DNA from: an uncultured Prevotella sp.
GTDB taxonomy: Bacteria; Bacteroidota; Bacteroidia; Bacteroidales; Bacteroidaceae
Reading direction: 5' to 3'
NCBI GenBank assembly: GCA_902800365.1
Contig: CADCEF010000023.1
Location: 1 to 34,086, forward strand
Length of the DNA stretch: 34,086 bases
Both the position numbers and the translations under genes were made by a program. Every line of letters begins with the position of its first letter. The first letter of the stretch is position 1. The notes beneath the pieces are model-generated. The model made no database searches and had not been told where the DNA came from. It saw only the letters and a program-made list of their open reading frames with translations. Of the stretch, positions 27,470 to 34,086 are shown one piece after another.

Positions 27470-29374
27470 ATGAAGAAATTGATTTTTGCAGGATTATTGT
27501 CTATGCTACTACCACATCAGGTAGTAGCACAGACGTTTAAAGAGGTGAGCTATGCGCCTCAAGAGACCAAGTTCCAGTTGTTTGCACCTAACAACGCTAA
27601 GCAGATCACTGTCCGCATCTACAAAGATGGTCTGGGAGGCAAAGCTATCAAGAGCGTGAAGATGCAGAAGACCGGCAACGAGTGCTGGACAGCTACCATC
27701 AAGGGCGACCTGATGGGTAAGTTCTATACCTTTGACATGGGCAAGGGCGAGTGCCCAGGAGTTTTCGCCAAAGCCGTAGGTGCCAACGGTAAGCGTGGCG
27801 CCATCATTGATATGAAGAAGACCAATCCTGCTCATTGGTGCTGCGATGAGCGTCCTGTCGTCAAGTCGCCAGCCGATCTGATCATCTACGAAATGCATCA
27901 CCGTGATTTCTCGATTGTTCGCAAGGATGCCAAATACCCTGGTAAGTTCATGGCACTTACTGAGCCCTGGGCTATCGACCATCTGAAGTCGTTAGGCGTG
28001 AATGCCATCCACATTCTGCCCAGTTACGACTATGGTTCGGTAGATGAGACGCGCCTCGCTGACAACAAATATAATTGGGGTTACGACCCCGTGAACTACA
28101 ACGTGCCCGAGGGTGGCTATTCCACCGATCCTTACAAACCTGAGGTACGCATCCGCGAGTTCAAGCAGATGGTACAGGCGCTGCACAAGGCAGGCATCCG
28201 TGTGATTCTCGACGTGGTGTATAATCACACCTACGACATCGAGCACTCCAACTTCCAGCGCACCTATCCCGACTATTTCTATCGCAAGACAGCCGACGGC
28301 CAGTACAGCAATGGCTCTGGTTGCGGCAATGAGACAGCATCAGAAAAGCCCATGATGCGCCAGTTCATGATTGAGAGCGTGAAGTATTGGATCAACGAAT
28401 TCCATATCGACGGATTCCGTTTCGACTTGATGGGCGTACACGACATCGAGACGATGAACGCCATCCGTAAGGCTGTGGATGACATCGATCCAACCATCTT
28501 TATTTATGGCGAGGGCTGGAGTGCTGGCAGCTGTGCCTATCCACAGGAAAAGCTTGGTATGAAGGCCAATATCCCACAGATGCCACGCATAGCCGCCTTC
28601 AGCGATGAGATTCGCGATGCACTTCGCGGTCCATTCAGCGATGATACCAAGCCTGCATTCCTAGCAGGTTTGGCCGACAACAAAGAGTCTCTTAAATTTG
28701 GTATAGTTGGCGCCATCAGTCACTCCCAGGTGGATATGACTAAGGTGAACTATAGCAAGGAGCCTTGGGCTACAGAGCCAACCCAGATGATCAGCTATGT
28801 GAGCTGTCACGACGATATGTGCTTGGTGGATCGCTTGCAGAGCAGCATCCCTGGCATCACCACCGATGAGTTGATCAAGCTCGACCTACTAGCACAGACA
28901 GCCGTCTTCACCTCACAGGGCGTGCCCTTCATGCTCAGCGGTGAGGAACTGCTGCGCAATAAGAAAGGCGTGCACAACAGCTTTGAGTCGCCCGACAGCA
29001 TCAATCAGCTCAATTGGGACAACCTGAAGAAGTATCCACAAGTATTCAATTATTACAAGAACCTGATTCAGTTGCGTAAGAACCATCCTGCTTTCCGTCT
29101 TGCTAACGCCGACTTGGTACGCAAGCATCTGGAATTTATCGATACTCCAGAAGGAGTAGTAGCCTTCCGTTTGAAAAACTATGCAGGCAGAGATGACTGG
29201 CGCAACATTTTTGTAGTACTTAATGCAAGCAAGGAGCCTATAGAATTTTCAATACCTGACGGCAGATATACCGTGGTATGCTGTGATGGTAACATAAACG
29301 AAAACGGCCTCGGCACCATCAAAGGCACCAAGACCGTTGTTGATTCGCAATCGGCTTTAATCTTTCACGATTAA
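27470..29374 (+). CDS. GH13 pullulanase / debranching-type alpha-amylase
   Basis: A 634-residue protein with a signal peptide (residues 1-21, ending VVAQ). An N-terminal CBM48-like sandwich (about 25-120) precedes the GH13 barrel. The type I pullulanase motif YNWGYDPVNYNVPEGGYS is present. Catalytic residues: nucleophile Asp319 (GFRFDLMG), acid/base Glu348 (IYGEGW) and Asp448 (SCHDD). It should cut alpha-1,6 branches of starch, glycogen or pullulan. The order malQ-susB-pullulanase with tiny gaps gives one operon that debranches, trims and rearranges alpha-glucans. It ends 12 bases from the end of the opposing esterase gene. Confidence 0.93.
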   Translation: MKKLIFAGLLSMLLPHQVVAQTFKEVSYAPQETKFQLFAPNNAKQITVRIYKDGLGGKAIKSVKMQKTGNECWTATIKGDLMGKFYTFDMGKGECPGVFAKAVGANGKRGAIIDMKKTNPAHWCCDERPVVKSPADLIIYEMHHRDFSIVRKDAKYPGKFMALTEPWAIDHLKSLGVNAIHILPSYDYGSVDETRLADNKYNWGYDPVNYNVPEGGYSTDPYKPEVRIREFKQMVQALHKAGIRVILDVVYNHTYDIEHSNFQRTYPDYFYRKTADGQYSNGSGCGNETASEKPMMRQFMIESVKYWINEFHIDGFRFDLMGVHDIETMNAIRKAVDDIDPTIFIYGEGWSAGSCAYPQEKLGMKANIPQMPRIAAFSDEIRDALRGPFSDDTKPAFLAGLADNKESLKFGIVGAISHSQVDMTKVNYSKEPWATEPTQMISYVSCHDDMCLVDRLQSSIPGITTDELIKLDLLAQTAVFTSQGVPFMLSGEELLRNKKGVHNSFESPDSINQLNWDNLKKYPQVFNYYKNLIQLRKNHPAFRLANADLVRKHLEFIDTPEGVVAFRLKNYAGRDDWRNIFVVLNASKEPIEFSIPDGRYTVVCCDGNINENGLGTIKGTKTVVDSQSALIFHD

Positions 29375-29386
29375 ATCATTCCGATA

Positions 29387-30334
29387 TTATTTCAAAAGAG
29401 CCTTCAGGAAATTAACCATTTTCTGAAGGTTTTCTTCTACATACATAGCAGGGCCACCATGACTGCCCTCTGGCACGAAAGTAGCCTCGGTCTTTACACC
29501 AGCAGCCTTTAGGGTCTCATAGAAAGCCTTTCCCTGACAGCAAGGTACAACATTATCCTTCTCACCATGGAAGATGATAACAGGAGGATCATTCTTGTCG
29601 ACATAAGTATTAGCACTCAGACTGAGATACTTATCTGGTTCCTTGGCCAACTTAGAATTCAACAGTACATCCTCTGGACTGTTCTCGCCCATCTTCATCG
29701 ACTCACCGCAGTCCATTGCTGTAAGATCGATAGGACCTGACCAATCGCAGGCGGCATTAACGGCACTGCTCTCGTTCAGATAGTTACCTACATTTCCTTC
29801 CAGATCGATATCCACTGTGCCAACCTTAGTCTGTTTGGTGCCACTGGTAGTAGCGGCAGTAGAAGCCAGATGACCACCAGAAGAAAAGCCGCTGGTAGCA
29901 ATAAACTTAGTATCAAACTTGTACTTCTCAGCCTCACCACGTACAAAACGAATCACGGCTCTGATGTCATGAATCTGTGCAGGCCACTTAGCATCCATAC
30001 TTGAACGATGGTTAGGACAAACTACAGCAAAACCAGCATCCAACAAACTCTTTACGATTGTTCCCAAATCGGCCATCCCCTTACTGCTATTGCTGAACCA
30101 GGCACTGCCATAGATATGAATCACAACAGGATAAGAAGCCTTCTGCTGCTTAGGCAGATAGATATCGCAGGTGTGATAAGCCTTATCATCGCCTGCATAG
30201 TTTACATCTTTCCATTCCTGTGATGTCTCAAGTTTAACCTGAGGCACCTGGAATCCTCCAAAGCCTCCAGCTGGCTGAGCCATTGCTACAGCAGAGAGGC
30301 ATAACATACATACTGATAATAGTGTTTTCTTCAT
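29387..30334 (-). CDS. Secreted alpha/beta hydrolase, acetyl/feruloyl esterase-like (BD-FAE type)
   Basis: A 315-residue protein with a signal peptide (residues 1-19, ending AMAQ). The oxyanion strand VVIHIYGSAW, nucleophile elbow GFSSGGHL (Ser151), acid region FHGEKDNVVP and catalytic His in EGSHGG give a complete esterase triad. The family includes esterases that remove acetyl or feruloyl groups from xylan. Its ATG overlaps the CE15 stop by four bases (30331-30334), so it is the last gene of the esterase operon. Exact substrate is inferred from neighbours. Confidence 0.85.
   Translation of the reverse strand: MKKTLLSVCMLCLSAVAMAQPAGGFGGFQVPQVKLETSQEWKDVNYAGDDKAYHTCDIYLPKQQKASYPVVIHIYGSAWFSNSSKGMADLGTIVKSLLDAGFAVVCPNHRSSMDAKWPAQIHDIRAVIRFVRGEAEKYKFDTKFIATSGFSSGGHLASTAATTSGTKQTKVGTVDIDLEGNVGNYLNESSAVNAACDWSGPIDLTAMDCGESMKMGENSPEDVLLNSKLAKEPDKYLSLSANTYVDKNDPPVIIFHGEKDNVVPCCQGKAFYETLKAAGVKTEATFVPEGSHGGPAMYVEENLQKMVNFLKALLK
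29401..29434 (+). terminator. Candidate terminator of the starch operon inside the opposing esterase gene
   Basis: CCTTCAGGAAA (29401-29411) and TTTTCTGAAGG (29419-29429) pair over 11 bp with one G-U around a 7-base loop, followed on the plus strand by TTTTCTTCT. The stem lies within the last codons of the convergent esterase gene. Confidence 0.55.
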
Positions 30335-31515
30335 TTTATTAATGTTTTAGAATATACATGTACATCATTAGTATCAACGTCACGCCCCAACAAGAATTTG
30401 TCGATAAACGCCAACACCTCAGGCCATTGACACTCAGGCAGCTGACAATGTCCATGACCGCCTACGATACTCCAGCCCATACGGTCGGATATACCGAATT
30501 GGGCCCATACCTTTCTGGCAGCTTGGGCAGAAACCAACATAGCATCATCAGCCAACCATTTGTAATCAGGATTACCCAGCAACAACAAAGCACGTGGGCA
30601 AACAAGTGCACATAGCTCATGCTGGTCGTAAGGCAACTGATAAACACTATCGCCACGGAAATTCTCGAGTTGGCTCTCTAAGAACCAATGATAATCTGTT
30701 CTATCAATATTCTCCACGTCATTCTGCAGATGCGATATACGCCAAGCTGCAGCACCACCGCCACCAGGCTCCTGTGCTATGGTAAGAGCCACACGCTCAT
30801 CAAACGCACCACAATACAAGGCCATCTTACCTGCATACGAACAACCAGTAACACCAATATGCTTCATATCAATCTTGGTAACTTCAGGGCCTAACAATTC
30901 AAGTCCGTCAAGCAAGCGACTGAAGCCCCAAGCCCATTCACTATATGCTCCATTATCTTTTAGATGAGGATAGAGTCTATCGAAATTATGTTCTCCTCTT
31001 TCATGATGCTTTCCCCATTGACCATAATCGTTAACCTGCTTCTCATGGAAGTTCATTGTAGCAATAGGACGATCGGCAAACAACTGACGTGGAAGAGCTA
31101 TCATACTCGAACCAATCATCAGTGGATAAGGAGCCTTTCCTGTCTTAGGATATTTTATCTCCGAACTTAACGTAAGCGTCTCGCCATTAACAGTAACATC
31201 TACTATCAATGTATCACCCGACATTCGAGCTTTTATACTCTCTTTATTTACTGCTGGCTTCTCGCCTATTCCATAATGTTGAATAAGAGCTGCAATTTCA
31301 CTACGTTTACGAGACCAATCTCCAAAAGAATTCACACCTTCAAGCGGATCGGGCAGATTATTAATTACGGGCAATTTACTTGCTTCAGGCATTGCGGGCC
31401 TAGCAAAGGCCGCACCTGTATTCTCTACGGAATAAAACAAAGGAAGCTGGCTCCCCCCTTGTGCCTGAGCACATAGGGTAGCACAACAAAATACAATAGT
31501 TGATATAATTTTCAT
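30331..31515 (-). CDS. CE15 glucuronoyl esterase-like enzyme
   Basis: A 394-residue secreted protein (signal peptide about residues 1-18, ending CAQA). The CE15 nucleophile motif is GCSYAGK with Ser226, Glu249 follows in TIAQEPGG, and the catalytic His lies in GGHGHCQLP (His354 or His356). This family cleaves ester bonds between 4-O-methyl-glucuronic acid on xylan and lignin alcohols. The motif has Tyr-Ala where many members have Arg-x, so specificity may differ. It sits 23 bases after the CE1-like gene and is coupled to the last esterase. Confidence 0.85.
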   Translation of the reverse strand: MKIISTIVFCCATLCAQAQGGSQLPLFYSVENTGAAFARPAMPEASKLPVINNLPDPLEGVNSFGDWSRKRSEIAALIQHYGIGEKPAVNKESIKARMSGDTLIVDVTVNGETLTLSSEIKYPKTGKAPYPLMIGSSMIALPRQLFADRPIATMNFHEKQVNDYGQWGKHHERGEHNFDRLYPHLKDNGAYSEWAWGFSRLLDGLELLGPEVTKIDMKHIGVTGCSYAGKMALYCGAFDERVALTIAQEPGGGGAAAWRISHLQNDVENIDRTDYHWFLESQLENFRGDSVYQLPYDQHELCALVCPRALLLLGNPDYKWLADDAMLVSAQAARKVWAQFGISDRMGWSIVGGHGHCQLPECQWPEVLAFIDKFLLGRDVDTNDVHVYSKTLIK

Positions 31516-31538
31516 TAGTTATCCTTATTAAATATTGT

Positions 31539-33455
31539 TTATTCATTACCACCAAAGCCGCCGCCGAAGCCGCCACCAAAACCACCGCCTATAGCGGGGA
31601 ACTCAGGATCTGGCTGCTTCTTAATTTCAAGCAGTAGCTTCACCAATGCTCTACGACGCTGACTCCATGTTGGATAATCGTTAGCATCAAGTTTATTCAT
31701 TTTGAAACCAGGCATCTGCACATCACCCTGCTGCTGAGAAAAATCTTGGGCGGTAACTGTTATCATACATGGTTTTGTATTTCCATCGGCAATCAATCTG
31801 TCAGCGATAGCATCAGCACCACCTACTTTAAACCAACTCTCAATTGATTCACCTTCTACAGGAATAAGCTGGATAAAAGCAGGCATAACACCCATTCTCA
31901 TATTACCAGAAGAATAGAAAGCTGTGTTTCGCTGCAGATCATAACTTACACGTCCATGGGCAATTTCTCCCTGAGAAGCAAAGTTGAATGGCGATTTAGG
32001 ATTGTCGGCAATACTGTACTTAAATCCTGCATCAGGCGAGATAAACATATTACTCGGATCAGTAACCTGCATACCATCTACTACAAAGCAGTATTTGAAG
32101 GTTTCAAACAGATTATCAGTCATCTTTAAACTCCATACTCCATCGCTGTCACGCTCCATCGCCATATTCTCTGGAAGGATCTCACACTCCAGTTCTACTT
32201 TCTGAGCATCAGGAGCCTTAAAGCGGAATATTATGCCATCCTCAGTGTACTCAGGTGAAATAATTGGACGCGGGAAGAGGCGTGCCATAACGCCTGGGGT
32301 AAACTGCTGTTCCTTTCCTGTTGCTGGAGGAGCAGGTACACCATTCTTCATTGCCTCCTCAGAAGCCTTTTTATTAAAGAGCAGAGGTAGAGTCTTGCTA
32401 AGGAAGTATTTGGCATTCATCCATGTATGTCCGAACTTGTCGTTGGTAAACTCCTTAACGCTACGAATACCCTTCTTATCAAGGAACTCCATATAGTCGC
32501 GAGCATTGCCATACAGGAAATCGTCAGTACCCACACCAAGCCAGAACAAACGTATCTTCTTGTTTGTATCATCAGCATTATCGTATACACCAGCAATATC
32601 TGTAGATGTAAACGAACTGTAGCTACACAGATATGAGAACTTATCAAGATTACTCAAACCATTGAACAAAGCCTGATTACCACCACGCGAGAAACCTCCG
32701 ATGGCACGATGATCCTTGTTATTGATGGTACGATAATTCTTTTCGATAAACGGCATCAGATCATTTATCAAGTCCTTACTGAAAACATCACCACCAAATC
32801 GAGTCTGAGGGGCACCATTTGCATTTGGAGCAGCAAGTAGCTTTGTAGGATTACCATAAGGCAAAACGACAATCATCTCCTTAGCAGCCTTGTTAGCCAA
32901 TAGGTTGTCGAGTATATAGTTTACTCGTCCTACCTTATAATAAACCTCCTCAGTATCAGTAGTTCCACTTATCAGATAGAACACAGGATACTTCTTGTCA
33001 AAACTCATCATATAGTTAGGTGGAAGGTAGACAATGGCATTATTGGTACCACCCAGACTCTTTGAATAATAATGCACATACTCAATAGTACCATGGGGAA
33101 CATCCTTGATGTCATGAGCGAGTCCGTCTTTCGACTTTATTTCCAACAGACTATTCTTAAAACCTTCGTTAGGGAAGTACTGTGGATTGTCTGGATCCAT
33201 AATGCTCACCCCATCAACCACAAAGCAATAAGGATACATGTCGGGAGCAGCAGGACCAAGTGTTACAGTCCATAGTCCTGTTTTTGCATCCTTCTGCATA
33301 GGCTTTCGCCCTGCAAACTGTACATCAACCAGTACTTCTTTAGCTTGATCATTCTTGTACTGGAATGTCACCGTACCATCATCATTACAGATGGCCTCTG
33401 CATTAGCCTGTAAACAACAAGCCAAAAGAAACATTAAAATAGATTTGGTCTTCAT
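31539..33455 (-). CDS. Secreted CBM48-CE1 esterase with a second, truncated CBM48-CE1 copy
   Basis: A 638-residue protein with a signal peptide (residues 1-19). First module: CBM48-like 23-118 (YCFVVDG at 76-82), then a CE1 esterase 120-362 with Ser256 in GGFSRGGNQ, an Asp near 310-312 and His343 in FGHTW. Second module: CBM48-like 402-495 (YCFVVDG again at 455-461), then only the first third of an esterase (HGRVSYD 500 to about 570) lacking any GxSxG or His. It ends in a Gly/Phe-rich tail (GGGFGG repeats, 623-638). The first module should release feruloyl or acetyl groups; the second looks like a binding module. It lies 19 bases after the GH31 gene. Confidence 0.88.
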   Translation of the reverse strand: MKTKSILMFLLACCLQANAEAICNDDGTVTFQYKNDQAKEVLVDVQFAGRKPMQKDAKTGLWTVTLGPAAPDMYPYCFVVDGVSIMDPDNPQYFPNEGFKNSLLEIKSKDGLAHDIKDVPHGTIEYVHYYSKSLGGTNNAIVYLPPNYMMSFDKKYPVFYLISGTTDTEEVYYKVGRVNYILDNLLANKAAKEMIVVLPYGNPTKLLAAPNANGAPQTRFGGDVFSKDLINDLMPFIEKNYRTINNKDHRAIGGFSRGGNQALFNGLSNLDKFSYLCSYSSFTSTDIAGVYDNADDTNKKIRLFWLGVGTDDFLYGNARDYMEFLDKKGIRSVKEFTNDKFGHTWMNAKYFLSKTLPLLFNKKASEEAMKNGVPAPPATGKEQQFTPGVMARLFPRPIISPEYTEDGIIFRFKAPDAQKVELECEILPENMAMERDSDGVWSLKMTDNLFETFKYCFVVDGMQVTDPSNMFISPDAGFKYSIADNPKSPFNFASQGEIAHGRVSYDLQRNTAFYSSGNMRMGVMPAFIQLIPVEGESIESWFKVGGADAIADRLIADGNTKPCMITVTAQDFSQQQGDVQMPGFKMNKLDANDYPTWSQRRRALVKLLLEIKKQPDPEFPAIGGGFGGGFGGGFGGNE

Positions 33456-33474
33456 ACACTTAAAGTTTATGATG

Positions 33475-34086
33475 TTAGTTAATTGAATATCCGGCTCTAA
33501 TAAACACAGGAATATATGCTTTTGTCACACGTGTTGTTACGTATTGCCCTCCATTATAGTGTTTCCCTGTGCGGTAGTCGGTCCATCCGCCTTCGTTCTT
33601 GGGGAGATAAGTTTGCCAAGTATCAACTCCCGGCTGAGTAACAGGACTGATCAGGAGTGCTGGACCGAACATATATTCATACTTTTGATTCAAAGCCTCT
33701 GCATCGTTAGCAAAATCAAAAACCAATGGACGCATAATTGTACTACCTTCTTCCGACACAGCCTTGGCGCATCGTTTAATATATGGCATTAGGCGATAAC
33801 GCTCCTGCAAGCATTGGGATATAATATCCTGAGCCTCCTTGCCATAATTCCATGGTTCAGTATTACTCATATACCCATGAACTCGCATCAAAGGTAGATA
33901 AACGGCAGTTTCTATCCATCTCAGCATACGTTCGATATAAGCGCTGTCGGTGTATTGGTTCTGCGGGCGGAAGAAACCACCGGCATCGTAAGTCCACCAA
34001 GGGATACCAGCAGCCTGCATACCAAGGCCTGCAGTAATCTGTCTGCGGAATGTTTCCCAATCGTTTCCAACGTCACCACTCCACAT
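33475..34086 (-). CDS. GH31 glycoside hydrolase, C-terminal part (cut by window edge)
   Basis: The visible 203 residues begin with MWSGDVGNDWETF; the WSGD Asp is the GH31 acid/base. Then come GIPWWTYDAGGFF and MRVHG-type substrate-site segments, LMPYI, the FGPALLISPV strand and the distal beta domain. The true start lies beyond 34086, so the Met at the edge is internal. GH31 enzymes here are alpha-glucosidases or alpha-xylosidases; next to xylan-type esterases an alpha-xylosidase is attractive but unproven. It heads, within the window, the operon GH31-CE1-CE15-esterase. Confidence 0.92.
   Translation of the reverse strand: MWSGDVGNDWETFRRQITAGLGMQAAGIPWWTYDAGGFFRPQNQYTDSAYIERMLRWIETAVYLPLMRVHGYMSNTEPWNYGKEAQDIISQCLQERYRLMPYIKRCAKAVSEEGSTIMRPLVFDFANDAEALNQKYEYMFGPALLISPVTQPGVDTWQTYLPKNEGGWTDYRTGKHYNGGQYVTTRVTKAYIPVFIRAGYSIN

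Overview
The window reads as a chromosome segment of a saccharolytic Bacteroidales bacterium, most likely a gut or rumen Prevotella-type organism (Prevotellaceae). The reasons are repeated Bacteroidetes promoters of the type -33 TTTG / -7 TAnnTTTG, SusB-type GH97, CE15 and CE1/CBM48 esterases, a cell-surface carbohydrate economy, moderate GC content, and a Prevotella-style C-terminal module on a secreted esterase. No phage, transposase, CRISPR array or rRNA was seen. One tRNA-Leu(CAA) is present.

Layout. (1) 1-5100, all on the minus strand: the first 60 codons of a secreted protein with a GTG start, a LacI-family regulator with an operator-rich upstream region, a TPR lipoprotein / SpoIIE-type phosphatase that is probably one gene broken by a frameshift, and a succinyl-CoA:acetate-type CoA-transferase. 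(2) 5150-5797: a TrhA/hemolysin III membrane protein. (3) 6008-11769, plus strand: a tight five-gene envelope operon from one strong promoter. It encodes an LPP20-like protein, a DUF4384-like protein, a long TolA-like coiled coil fused to a transglutaminase-like domain with an intact Cys-His-Asp triad, a CHASE2 membrane protein without an output domain, and a secreted protein of unknown family. I do not recognise this set as a described system and regard it as the best candidate for something new. (4) 11771-13420, minus strand: a histidine kinase with a periplasmic solute-binding sensor, tail to tail with that operon. (5) 13593-15350: a secreted SASA-type carbohydrate esterase, followed by about 500 bases of repeats (four 22-bp dyad repeats, then a 274-bp element with 38-bp terminal inverted repeats and 11-bp iteron-like repeats), then tRNA-Leu.

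(6) 16100-22436 is housekeeping: mannose-1-phosphate guanylyltransferase, HIT protein, GreA, a PAP2 phosphatase, a short-chain epimerase/reductase and RNase R. It has notable regulatory geometry: stop codons of convergent genes inside one palindrome, a terminator in the greA leader, and two divergent promoters that overlap. (7) 22558-29374, plus strand: a three-gene starch operon, with CBM20-bearing 4-alpha-glucanotransferase (MalQ), GH97 alpha-glucosidase (SusB) and a GH13 pullulanase-type enzyme. (8) 29387-34086, minus strand: a hemicellulose esterase cluster with a GH31 C-terminus (cut by the window edge), CE1-like esterase, CE15 glucuronoyl esterase-like enzyme and an alpha/beta hydrolase.

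How it fits together: clusters 7 and 8 meet tail to tail and degrade starch and decorated xylan-type glycans; the left regulator, CoA-transferase and SpoIIE phosphatase suggest coupling of sugar supply to fermentation; the central operon and the sensor kinase look like envelope sensing or remodelling. Functional statements are family-based inference unless residues are named.
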